Shown: one piece after another, positions 1-9,800 of the stretch | How positions within the stretch are numbered: position 1 is the first letter of the stretch | Layout of the letters: every line of letters starts with the position of its first letter | Origin: Candidatus Micrarchaeia archaeon | GTDB taxonomy: Archaea; Micrarchaeota; Micrarchaeia; Anstonellales; JAHKLY01 | Assembly (NCBI GenBank): GCA_041653315.1 | Contig: JBAZFO010000006.1 | Span: 2,185-42,695 of the forward strand | Direction: 5' to 3' | DNA length: 40,511 bases | Position numbers and translations under genes: made by a program | Notes under the pieces: generated by a model | What the model was told of the DNA's origin: nothing | The model's input: only the letters and a program-made list of their open reading frames with translations | Databases searched by the model: none

Positions 1-1512
1 GAGGCAGAGTTCGTTGACGACCGCTTGATAACAGCCGTCCTTGCCAAACAAGTCGGTCCCCGGAGAGCCGAAGCCATTAACATCTTTGGGTAGGCCCAAC
101 CCACACAACAGCCAGGCCGCTCCGGTCACCGCCTCTGAGAGCACCTGGTTGGCGCCGTTGCCGAAATACGTCCAGGCATTAATTCCCGGAAAAGGCGGCG
201 TGAATTGGTCCATCATGCCGGCGATCCCGGTGGCGCCCCAATGATCCGTGGCTAATGTATTTCCCGAAGTGAAATCACGCATCCGGGTGGACTGCTTGGC
301 GGCATAAAAGTTGGTGCCATTACAGGTCACGCCCAGGCTGATTTCATACATCAGGCCGTTCAGATCAGCCACCCCGCATTCCTGGCCGTTGTGGGTGGTC
401 TTGTTGAAAGGCACCCCTGAGCCGGTCTTGCCGCAGTTGGAATAGCCGTCGGTGGTATAGAGCACCGTAGCGTCATCGCAATCTCTCAGGGAGTTATTAT
501 TACAGCCTTTGGGGTAGTTATAGCTGGCGTTATACCAGGCGCACCAGGTCGTGCCGCTGCTGGCCTGCCCGTGGGCCAGCGAGAGGAGCGCCAGGGCGGC
601 CCGCTGAAACTGGGAGGCCACGTGAAAGATGCTGGCTGCATTGACGGACCCGTTCACGCCATCCCTCGCATGGGCGCAGTCGATAGTTTTGTAATAGACG
701 TTGACGCCGGCCGACGCGGTCAGGTCGCTCATGGGGTTATGGTCTGCCGCGGTCGAAAGCGGCAGGGCGTTCCAGATGGATGAGCACACGAAGCCGGTGC
801 CCTTGGCGTTCTTGGAGACCTTGTATTTGTCGATGAAAAATCCCGCCTTCTCAGTGCCGCCGTCGATGAAGGCGCGGTGCAGGGCATAGCCTGCCGAATT
901 GGCTGCCGCGGTGCTGACGTAGGCGGAAGCCGGCTTTACGTCCACCGCATTGACGGCCAGGCCGTTGGTCCCGGTCCCGGCCTTGTAATAGAATTTCGGG
1001 ATAAAGACCATGATGGAGCCATCAAGATAAATATAATTGCCGAAAGTGGGCGAGGTGGGGAACTGGTTATTGGCAAAGGGAATCATGCCGGGAGGTAGGT
1101 TAGCCGGATCGCAGATACCCATACTCGCCCCGGGTGCTCCCATAGGCTGCATATCATTGACTTCTGCGTATTGTGCAATCCGGGTATCCACATAGGTCTT
1201 GACGGCCTTCTGTGAGGGATATTTGGTGTCCGAGTTGGCTGCCAGGGTGCCGTCGGTGTCCTTATTGGCAACGGCTTCCTGGGCCACGTTGGTGACGTTA
1301 CCCAGGCCGACCATCGTGGCGGAAATGCCCGATACGGTCCCTGTAAAAGTGGGCCCGGCAAGGTTAGCTTTCAGATTTAAGGCCGTCTGTTGGGCAGTGG
1401 AAACAGGCAAGTCACTAATTGCCACCTTTTTAGTTACGTCTTGAACTACATTAAATATTTCAGTTCCATCCAGAGGTAGGTCCGCAGATGGATAAGCATC
1501 TTGTTTAGGCAT
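1..1512 (-). CDS. Tail fiber / receptor-binding protein with C-type-lectin-like C-terminal domain (partial, runs off left edge)
   Basis: Reading minus from an ATG at 1512, the frame stays open for 504 codons to base 1, so the C-terminus is missing. SD GGAGG lies 8 bases upstream, right after the stop of the preceding small gene. The N-terminus has the 'PLDGTEIFNVVQDVTKK' style of phage fiber proteins. Residues about 265-500 look like the lectin-like/FGE-like domain of phage adhesins: NYPKGCNNNSLRD, then SGVPFNKTTHNGQ, then CGVADLNGLMYEIS, then WLLCGLGLPKDVNGFGSPGT. The visible part has 12 cysteines, 11 of them in the second half. In the family I compare it with, the last 40-60 residues, just off the edge here, form the hypervariable ligand face. 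Role: distal host recognition (inferred). Family placement is from recalled motif similarity. Confidence 0.8.
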   Translation of the reverse strand, partial: MPKQDAYPSADLPLDGTEIFNVVQDVTKKVAISDLPVSTAQQTALNLKANLAGPTFTGTVSGISATMVGLGNVTNVAQEAVANKDTDGTLAANSDTKYPSQKAVKTYVDTRIAQYAEVNDMQPMGAPGASMGICDPANLPPGMIPFANNQFPTSPTFGNYIYLDGSIMVFIPKFYYKAGTGTNGLAVNAVDVKPASAYVSTAAANSAGYALHRAFIDGGTEKAGFFIDKYKVSKNAKGTGFVCSSIWNALPLSTAADHNPMSDLTASAGVNVYYKTIDCAHARDGVNGSVNAASIFHVASQFQRAALALLSLAHGQASSGTTWCAWYNASYNYPKGCNNNSLRDCDDATVLYTTDGYSNCGKTGSGVPFNKTTHNGQECGVADLNGLMYEISLGVTCNGTNFYAAKQSTRMRDFTSGNTLATDHWGATGIAGMMDQFTPPFPGINAWTYFGNGANQVLSEAVTGAAWLLCGLGLPKDVNGFGSPGTDLFGKDGCYQAVVNELCL

Positions 1513-1665
1513 TTAAACGTCCTCCATGGGCAGACCGTCGCTATCAAGTATGGGACTATAAGATGTGTCGAGTATCTGAATTAATTTTGCGTATGGCGAA
1601 ATAGCCGCATCAATATAGGCTTCTACATCTTCTTCATAAGCCAATTTTTTCCATACGACAGGCAT
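1513..1665 (-). CDS. 50-residue small protein sharing an N-terminal tag with the 209-aa fiber-like protein
   Basis: The frame gives MPVVWKKLAYEEDVEAYIDA onward to a TAA at 1513, 50 residues. The ATG overlaps the stop of the upstream gene as TGATG, which supports translation. The first 14 residues nearly match the start of the 209-residue protein encoded at 2007-2636 (MAVTWKKLAYEEDV), and the underlying DNA has a 19-base identical stretch (1623-1641 and 2594-2612). The shared segment resembles the short N-terminal attachment tags of phage fibers, so this may be a shortened fiber or a small baseplate component. After the tag the rest is acidic, with no motif I recognise. It lies directly upstream of the lectin-like fiber gene. 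Confidence 0.65.
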   Translation of the reverse strand: MPVVWKKLAYEEDVEAYIDAAISPYAKLIQILDTSYSPILDSDGLPMEDV

Positions 1666-1871
1666 CAGTCAGCCCCCATATATTTCTTCTGAGCCTGAGC
1701 GACCACTTCACTCTCAACCATCTTAAGGACCAGGAGAACTTGCGGGAGAGGTAAGCGTGACTCAGCGATGAAGGCCACGAAACGGTTGTGTAAGGTCCCC
1801 ATGGTGTCATCCAGGTGGGTCTCGTAAGCCTGGCAAAGTTCGTTTAGGGCCTCAGCTTTATTTACCTTCAT
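1665..1871 (-). CDS. Small helical hypothetical protein
   Basis: 68 residues, highly charged and almost entirely helix-compatible (…NELCQAYETHLDDTMGTLHN…), ending QKKYMGAD. It overlaps its neighbours at both ends: its ATG (1871) lies inside the 3' end of the 49-residue gene, and its TGA overlaps the next ATG. The position among fiber genes would fit a fiber assembly chaperone or a small tail component, but no family is recognised. Function unknown. Confidence 0.65.
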   Translation of the reverse strand: MKVNKAEALNELCQAYETHLDDTMGTLHNRFVAFIAESRLPLPQVLLVLKMVESEVVAQAQKKYMGAD

Positions 1872-2007
1872 TCTCCGCCGCCTTTCGCATGAGTTCCCGC
1901 CGCTCCCGGATGGTCAAGGCGGGGGTTACAGGTGGGGTCACCTTCTCCCCCATGAGCTTCCCCAAGATTCTTATCAGAACCTCACGCTCTTCATCAGTCA
2001 GGTCCAT
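1858..2007 (-). CDS. Very small charged hypothetical protein (49 aa)
   Basis: Minus-strand ORF MDLTDEEREVLIRILGKLMG… ending RKAAENEGK, stop at 1858. Its ATG overlaps the stop of the 209-residue gene as TAATG, and its last 14 bases overlap the start of the 68-residue gene, so the three are translationally chained. It is predicted as two charged amphipathic helices joined by a Pro/Thr linker (TPPVTPALT). It has no cysteines, membrane segment or known motif. The call rests on the coupling geometry and on codon use like its neighbours. Confidence 0.55.
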   Translation of the reverse strand: MDLTDEEREVLIRILGKLMGEKVTPPVTPALTIRERRELMRKAAENEGK

Positions 2008-2636
2008 TAAGCCGCCGCAGTACAGCCGTAGAAAGCCAGTTCGTCCACCTGAAAAACCATCTTGCCGATTACCGGAGTCAGGGCGGCTCGGGCGGTTGCA
2101 TCGGCCACATTGTGGGTTACCAAGTTTGTGGCCTGTTGTCCGTCAAACTTTACCGCCGCGGTGGGCTCCCCGAAGTCACTGAGTAAAAGTTCATCGGTCC
2201 CGCCGTTTTTATGCGAAGCAGCGTGGGCCGCAGGTGCGCCAGCGTCGCCCCAGACAAGCCCGGTAGCCTCAGATGCAAGGGCTTTGAGGACTTGGCCGTC
2301 TGTTCCCTTGGTCAAAATGGCCGGAGTACCGGCTGCACTCCCGACGATCAGATCGCCCTTGGCAACAATATCCGACTCCATGATGGCGCCGGCAGATGCT
2401 ACGTTGTCTGCATCGGTAACGTCGGCCCCGTCTTCCACATTAAGGATAGCACGAACCTCTGTGGCAGTCAGGGCGGCAACATTGCCCCCAGTCTTACGGC
2501 CCACGATGGTTTGCTCGGCCACAGTAACTGCGGCGGGAGTATCATCGGTAGTTGCGGCGAGAACAGACTGAGCACCGAACAGCGATTTCAGAACTACATC
2601 TTCTTCATAAGCAAGTTTTTTCCAGGTTACAGCCAT
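2007..2636 (-). CDS. Fiber-like virion appendage protein
   Basis: 209 residues, start ATG at 2636 with SD AAGGAG. It opens with the tag MAVTWKKLAYEEDV. The middle has repeating segments typical of phage trimeric fibers, such as TVAEQTIVGRKTGGNVAALT followed by EVRAILNVEDGADVTDADN, and a histidine motif AAHAASHKNGGTDEL. The segment ILNVEDGADVTDADNV recurs in many phage tail-fiber and tail-collar proteins. The C-terminus (IGKMVFQVDELAFYGCTAAA) is short, so this is probably a shaft or a small side fiber rather than the main adhesin. Exact role inferred from motif style and position. Confidence 0.75.
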   Translation of the reverse strand: MAVTWKKLAYEEDVVLKSLFGAQSVLAATTDDTPAAVTVAEQTIVGRKTGGNVAALTATEVRAILNVEDGADVTDADNVASAGAIMESDIVAKGDLIVGSAAGTPAILTKGTDGQVLKALASEATGLVWGDAGAPAAHAASHKNGGTDELLLSDFGEPTAAVKFDGQQATNLVTHNVADATARAALTPVIGKMVFQVDELAFYGCTAAA

Positions 2637-2647
2637 GATCGTTCTCC

Positions 2648-3040
2648 TTATTCAACGGCAACATATACACTATCATCAAGCACGTTGTAAAATAAGAACC
2701 CTTCCTCTGCGGACTCAGGAGTCAACATCGGGTTCAAGATGATCCCGTTAAAATCAAACGGCTCAGAGCGGCTTTCCCATGCGCCCGTCTCAGCATTGAA
2801 CTGGATCAGGTCGCCATCGTTACCATCTGGGAAATCGCTTTGTCCATCCAGCCCGTCCCTACCCGGGGGGCCTTGCTGTCCAACCTCAACAGTGAACGGG
2901 ACCGACTGCGGCGTAGTAATAACCGTCTCAGATATTGCCTCAACGATAGTTGCAACCTCAATCTGCGGGGCTACTACGGCCCCCACATCTTGAGCCTGGA
3001 TAAGAGCAACTTCCTGTTCTGAGACAATAATGTCGGCCAC
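2648..3040 (-). CDS. Short collagen-like virion protein, GTG start
   Basis: 130 residues. The start is GTG at 3040, just after the upstream stop, with GAGG near it. Residues about 54-67 hold a short collagen-type run (GQQGPPGRDGLDGQ), which suggests a trimeric stalk. After it comes a fiber-style segment (DGDLIQFNAETGAWES) common in phage tail proteins with 'what you get' linker motifs. The N-terminal 50 residues are Val/Ile-rich. It probably joins appendage parts or forms part of a fiber. No enzymatic motif. Confidence 0.7.
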   Translation of the reverse strand: MADIIVSEQEVALIQAQDVGAVVAPQIEVATIVEAISETVITTPQSVPFTVEVGQQGPPGRDGLDGQSDFPDGNDGDLIQFNAETGAWESRSEPFDFNGIILNPMLTPESAEEGFLFYNVLDDSVYVAVE

Positions 3041-3041
3041 G

Positions 3042-3383
3042 TTACGCCTCGGGTTCCCGGGTGACCGTCCCCACCACCTTGACCGCCCCCTGGATATAAC
3101 TCTGGCGCAAAGTCCCCTTGGTCAGCACCAGATCGAAATAGGCCGTGTTGCAGTCCAAGGCTAAGGTCTGAACGTCGGTAAGGCTGATGGTGACGCTGCC
3201 CGAAGGGATATTAATGGCAGTCGTGAAGGCAAGGATCAACGTGTCAGAATCTACACCGGGGCGCATCTCGGACCTAACGGTGTAGTCCGTCAAATCCATG
3301 ATTGTACCCTGGCTTTTCAGATAGAAGGTCTGAGAGAAATCACGGTCCCGGTAGATGGTTAAGTCGTATTTAGCCGGTTTCAT
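3042..3383 (-). CDS. Beta-rich baseplate/fiber accessory protein
   Basis: 113 residues with SD GGTGAG before ATG 3383. The pattern YDLTIYRDRDFSQTFYLKSQ followed by MDLTDYTVRSEMR matches the Ig-like N-terminal module seen in phage baseplate and fiber-attachment proteins (BppU-like 'Y(D)LTIYRGDTF…LTGYT' proteins). It is all-beta in appearance, with no cysteine-rich site and no signal. It lies in the fiber module, so a structural connecting role is likely. Family match is from recalled pattern only. Confidence 0.65.
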   Translation of the reverse strand: MKPAKYDLTIYRDRDFSQTFYLKSQGTIMDLTDYTVRSEMRPGVDSDTLILAFTTAINIPSGSVTISLTDVQTLALDCNTAYFDLVLTKGTLRQSYIQGAVKVVGTVTREPEA

Positions 3384-3396
3384 TACTCACCCTCAC

Positions 3397-3765
3397 CTAC
3401 GAATATATCCGGCTGGCGATAAGATAAACTATCGCCTCAACCGTGTACCCACTCGCCCCAGGGTCACCCGAGATGGTGCATTTCAAGGTATTAAGTTCAG
3501 ACAGGATACGCCGGATGGTGACGCCAAACTCATGATCGTAATTGGCATTTTCAGCTTTTGCAGTCCCGTCCCACATCTGGAACCCGTCAACATCTTCCAG
3601 GGTGAGTTGGGCTGTGCGGTTGCCGGTATTGTCGCTGTTACGCTGATGAATATGCAAAATTTCGCCTTCCAGGACAAGAGACTCACTCTGGATAAGATCG
3701 GCTCCGGCCGCACCGTTGGCGAAATTGAAAGTGACTCTTTTCCTGATCCACCTGGTTCCCTCCAT
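3397..3765 (-). CDS. Hypothetical virion protein
   Basis: 122 residues, ATG 3765 preceded by a strong SD (AAGGAGG). The sequence alternates hydrophobic and polar residues (RKRVTFNFANGAAGADLIQ; GYTVEAIVYLIASRIYS) and looks beta-rich. No motif recognised. It sits between the giant virion protein and the fiber genes and is probably a small structural protein. Confidence 0.6.
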   Translation of the reverse strand: MEGTRWIRKRVTFNFANGAAGADLIQSESLVLEGEILHIHQRNSDNTGNRTAQLTLEDVDGFQMWDGTAKAENANYDHEFGVTIRRILSELNTLKCTISGDPGASGYTVEAIVYLIASRIYS

Positions 3766-3832
3766 CGCCTTTTCCTCCTTTCCCTATGTCGTAATTACAC
3801 AACTATTTTCGTCAAAAATACAAGGGGGTAAA

Positions 3833-6800
3833 TTACAACCCCAGTCCTGAGAGCCCAAAATCTCTTTTCTTGCGAGTGCGTTTGGGCTGGCCGATCAAAG
3901 TGCCTATGCCTCCTAAATCCACCAACCCAAAATCTGACTCCAAGACTTTGGATAACTCCTGATTGACTACCGATTCATCGGTATCCGGAATCTCCAATCC
4001 ATTGTCAAGTTGGGCCAACCTGTTCCGAAATGCTTCACTGTTAATCCCAGGAAGTTTTGCGCCTAAAGCCCTTAATACTTCTTGCTTGTCAGGGGTCGCC
4101 GCCTTGTAGCGTTTATAAAATGCCTCCGCTCTTACTTCCGGAGCCAGATGGGAAAGCGATAACCACCACCGGCGATCAGGAACTTCATGGTATGCCTCAT
4201 AATTCTTGACTTCTCGGATAAGCCGCTTGGTATCGTTCGGGGGTTGTGCCGTGATGTATTGTGAGTAAACTGCCATCCTTTCTTCAAGAGGAAGGCTGAA
4301 ATTGGCATCAATGAGTTTTTCCAGTTCACGCCGTTGCTTAAACCTTTGGGTGTTCTCCTGTAAAGTTGAACCTTCAATCTCCTGTTGATACGGCACATAA
4401 GGGTCGGTGGACCGCATGAGCTTATTCGCCATGGGAAAATTCCCCAAGATTTCCCCTAAAGTTTTCTCCCGATCTTTCTCGGGGAGGTCAGAGAGTATGG
4501 ACTTAATGCCACCGCCTACCATGGAAACATACGAGTTGGTTGCCGGGATCATCGTACCCAGGGCGTATCCCAGCCGTTCCGGCGAAAGCCCCGTAACCTC
4601 ACCGGCCTTAATCAAAAGCGGGTGGGTATAGCGGTTATATTCCTCTGACGATTCAACCTTGGGTCCACGCCAGATATCCCGGTTGCGCCAAAAATCTTTA
4701 TTGGCGAGGTAGCCAATCATGGCCTGGAAAGTCGGAGGTAACTTTTCGTTGGGGACAAGAGGTAAGAAATCGCCCACAGCAGAGGCTATCTGCCTGCCGT
4801 CCACTTTCTCGCCTTTCAATAGCGCCATCATGCCTTCAAAGGCCGAAGCGAACACCCTCTGGCCCTGGTCTTTAGCGATACGGAAATAGTGGTAACGTTT
4901 ATTCCCCAACTCATCCAGATAAGAAAATGGCGTGGTGATAATCCAGTTGGTGACCTTCTCGTTTTCGGGTATCTGGTCCCAAGCATCTTTATTGACCAAA
5001 GTGTTTGCCAGGTAGAGGCCGACCGCCAGGGCCCCGATCTGCCCCACCTTCATCATGAACAACTTGGGGTCAGCGTGTGCGGCCTTAGCAATCATCCTGG
5101 TCCCCTGGATGCTGGCATTGAGGTAGGGAATAGCAGAATCAGCCGCCTTTGCAAACGACCCACCTTGAGCGAAATCAAGGTAATTCCGAGCCGCCCATGT
5201 AGCTTCTTGAGGGGCCTTGCCATTCTTGAGTGCTCGGTTCCGTACAGCCAACCGGGTAAGGATTTCTGAGGTTTCACCGACCCATCCAAGGTAATGCTGT
5301 ATGGTGCCGAACACACCCGGCAACCTCTGGACCTGCCCCTGGTTGGTCAGGAAACTCATGCCGCCACCCTGATTGATGAAATCCTTGTAAGCCCCCTTGC
5401 GCCCGATGGCGTCCTTGGCTACTTCCAAAATATCCTTACCCATCTGTCCAAGATATTTTGGTCCTACCTTGGAATACTCACTACTTACCAACCAGATATG
5501 GGCGATATCACGAGGCAAGTTGGTAAGAGCGAAGCCGGGGTTCATCCCAGTAGCCATGGCCTGAAGAATCTTGGCGCCGGAGGCGTAACCAATAATCTGC
5601 CCGGCAAGCGATGAGATCATGGGGTCAGACTGCACCCACTCCCGGGCGTACTTGTCGGGCATAATCAATCGTTTTTCCTGCCCGTTCTCCCTGAACTTTA
5701 TGTAGGTCTCGCCCGCCCCCGGAGACTCATATTTGTAGATCACCTTCTGTGCGGCGGCGGTCATATCGTATTCAGGGGGAGCGTCCTCAAAGCTGAAATT
5801 CACCTCGTTCGGGTCAATCTTCACCCTCTTGGCGACTCTCACAATCCCATTGTCGGGAACTTCTTTGGTCAGGTTCCAGAGAGACTTGTTCGCCTCATTC
5901 TTCATTATTCTAGCTTGGGTCCGAGCCACGGTCTGACCCAAGAGCATCCGGGAATTATTTTCCAGAGCCTGATCGGAGCCCTCTTCCAAACGCTGAATAC
6001 CAGAGTCGGGTACGGTAATCTTGCGTCCGCCAGCGGTGAACCCTGTCACGTCCGGGTCGATGTACTGAATGAACCGCCTGGGGGAGTAGTCGCCGTGACT
6101 CACCATCTCTTGATAATTCTGCTCATTAATCAATCCAGCATCCCGCATGGCGGTGAGATTGTCCTTCATGGCGGCAAAGTAAGCATCGGCTCGGGCGTTA
6201 AGCCTTTTGGCAAGGGCGGGCGGCATACTGTCCAGATAGGCTTGATGGTCAGCCGCACCCAACATCCCCGGGTGCATCATGTCGGGCTTATAGGCCTCAA
6301 TGGCAATAGTGCGCCGAGACTGAATGACACGGTTCAGAAGTATCTCGTCCGCTTTACTCAAGCCGTCGTAAATTTTCGAGTTAGCCACTTCCAAAATCTG
6401 TTGGGCTTTAGCCGATGCGCCCCGACTCAAGTCGTGGTTCATAATGACTTCCCTACCTGCTGCCCCACCCTCAGCGAGAAGTTGCTTCTTGATGTTGGCG
6501 GCAGTATCCACGGTGAGGTGTTTCATTTTCTTCCACAGTTCGCTCAACTTGGTTGACCGCAACTCTTTGAACTGAGACTCGTCTCCTTCGTACATCTCTT
6601 CTACCCGGCGAGCTTGAGGTTCTTGAGCAAACCGAGTTTTTTTAATGAGATATTTGACTTCCGGGGGTTCGCCCTGAAGGCGAGATGGGGCAATGGACTC
6701 TGGCAACCCGCCTTTGGCGATCTGCCCTCGACTTGGCGCCAACGCCTCCGGTAACCCGCCTTTGGCTTCACGCCCCCACACCTCCCCGCTCCTGACCTTC

Positions 6801-9800
6801 TCGAACACACTCTCCGCGTTGGGGAAGATAGACCGATAGATGTTCCGGAAGAAGTCGAGGATCTTCTGGAAGGCGGTGTCGGGTCGTTCCTTGGGGTTCC
6901 ACTCTTCATAGGCCCGAGCCCTGGCTTCCACGTCACCGTACTTCTTTTCCAGCGCAGCGATCTCACGGGGAGTCAGTACCATCTCTTCAGCGGCATGAAG
7001 GATTTCATGGTGGAGCGTGGCGCCCCCCTCGCCCTTCGCCAAGGTGATGATCCCGCCCTGGTCTATCGGCTGCCAGCGGCCGGCAATGTAGTCAGTCGGC
7101 CCAAGCTCAGTCTTACCGTAGGCGTTCAGAGCTTCCTTTTCCACCTCGATAGTACCGTTCTGCCAGATGAGGATGCGCCGGCCATCGGCCAGGGTGACCT
7201 CGTGGGTGTTGGGGATAAACGTGGACTCGGTAACCTTGGAGTCTTTCCCGAACGCTTTCTGCAAGGTGTCCGTGGTGATGAGGGGTTCAGTCACCCCGTT
7301 CGGTTCACCCGTCTTGAACCGCGGTGCCTCCATCCCCACCATGGCAAAATCGGGGAAACTCTTAGCCCACTCCTTCCCGCCCCACTCGCCGTACTTGGGT
7401 GCGTAGACCGTATCGTAGACATCACGGGGTACTATCCCGGTGGACAGGGCGTAGTTGAGTTCCGGCTTGGTCAAGCGGTCGATCTTGGTGGATAGGTCCT
7501 GGAGGCGGAAGAGGGTGTCACCGCCCTCGCCCGGCTCTCCAAACAACCCCCCGGTGCCAGGGAGTGACTGCATTTGGTGAGAGTCGCCACCTGAGTCAGA
7601 CATTTTTTGCAGACGCTGACGGCGCAACTGGTCAAAGACCTTTGGGTCTTTAGCCATCCTGACGATCTGATCGGTAGGCCCGTCAGGGAAGGTCTTTAAG
7701 ACAAGTTCGAGGTGGTTCGCATCTAAACCAGGATTATCGGCCTGGATGGTGTCAAGGCGAGCGGTTAATCTTGAGGCGGGTTTTTCACGGGGGCTAAGGC
7801 CAAGGGCAGAGGCGGCGTCCCAAGAGGTGTCGAGGTTTGCTGCTCCTGCGCTACCCTCGCTTCGGATAGCCTCTCTTTCAGCAGCAATTTCTCTCTCAAC
7901 ATCTGCCTCAACTCTGGCGAGTGCTTCGGGAGAGAGTCCTTCTCTGGCGGCTTGCTCTTCGATGTCGGCATAATGATCCTCGAACTGTTGTTCGATGCTC
8001 TTTTGATTTAAAAACTTTTGATAGCGTCCGTCAACAAAATAACGCAACATATCTTCGGCATCTGTGAAATGGCCGAACTGATCGGGGAAATGGGTCTTGG
8101 CTTCCTCAAAGGCGATATCGGGTGCCAGCCCGCCTTTTTTGAGTACCGTTCTCCCAAGCGCCATCTTCTCTTCCGGAAGATTAAAATTCCCAGTGATTGC
8201 GTAGGCTTTAGGGTCGATCCCGCCGATGTTATGAAGGAGGGCAGCAAGATCGTTTCGTTCGATGGCCCGCTGGGGGTTAGAACCTTTACCTTTGGTCTGT
8301 CTGGGAGTAGTCTTTATCCGGGCCTGGGCCTGTTCGGGAGTCTCCGCCGCAAACACCTCCGGCGCACCCTGCCGTGACCCGTGGGTCGCCCGGAACTCTG
8401 CATCGGTCCCCGGTGCCTCGGGCCGACCCCCCAGGGCAACGTCAAGTTTGTTCTTCCGGGGAGTGGGGGCATTCTTAATTCTGTAAGAGGCAAAATCCCC
8501 CATCCGATTAACAGTCACAGAGGCTTCGTCTCTCTTGGCCGCTGATATAATACTCTGTATGTCTGCTTCAGATAATCCTTTGAGATTAACCATCCCAAGC
8601 TCATTCTTATTTGCTCGCCAATGGTTTAAGGCTTTATCAGTAAGCGGAATATCTGTACCTATGTCTTTAGGGTGAACAGAACCCTCAATAACTTTCCATC
8701 CCTGTTTATTCCCACCAGTGGTATAGTTTTTTACCCCAGTGGTAGGAACAGCCCATGCAATAACTTTATTTGGGTCATTTAAAGGCAAATTATGACGATT
8801 CTTCTTCGGAGAGGTGGACTTAGGAGTAACTCCCCCCTTCCCCAGTCCGGCCTTCTCGGCAAGCGTCGGGGGGGCGGGGGTGGTGGATTCAGGAAACAAA
8901 AGTTTGGTAACTGCTCTGGCTTGAGAATCGAGTATTCTTTGGGCTTGTCCGAACCCTCCAGGTTCTTCCGCAAGTTGCTCCAATCTTTCATTGAAAAGTT
9001 CCGCTATTCCAGCAGCAGGATTCCCATACCGATTTCTTGCCTCAATAATATCCTTGATGGGAATTTCATAAGAGTCAGCTTTTTTCCGGCCAACATAACT
9101 GTCTATCCGAATGTTATCGCCTACGATTGTGGCCCTCTGCGGCGCATTTCGGACACCTTTATCGTAGATAGTTGCTACACCCCCCTCAACCCCACGCCCC
9201 GCCTGCGTTTCCAGACCGAGGCTCTGAGATGCCCCAGGTTGGCCGGTAAGCGATGAGGGAATGGTAGGGGTAGGGGGTGATTGCGGGGTGACTTCCGGCG
9301 CAACTTCACTTTTCCCAGCAATCGGCCACATCCACCCGGTAGCCAGACCATTCTCCGGCAAGGTGTAGTCAAACATGTACTGGCCCGGCATCCCTTCCGA
9401 CTCCGGCCAGACACCTTTGTAAGTTAATTCCTCCGGGGTAACCCCCCGCTCTTTCGCCAGGGCGTCACGAGCGGCTGTGATCTCCGGGGTGAGTTCCACT
9501 GTGGTGGGTTGAAGGGTTGGCTCGGGTATGGTGGTCGGGGTGGCTTGCGCCTGCTGAACCCCCTCTGATAATGTACCAGGCGCATTAGCCGGAGCGATCT
9601 CTTCCGGGGCAGGAGTAGTGGCCGGGGTAGCAGTACCCCGTTCCACACCGGACCCCATGGGCTGGTCGGGAAGTTTCGGGGTGGGGGAGGTGGCCTCTGC
9701 TGGCTTCGGCTTCGGTTCCGCCACCGGTTGCGTAACGCCTGCTTGCGCTTCCACCGGCTGTGTCAAGTCGGAGGCGGGTTTACTTTCCACAACGGGGGTC

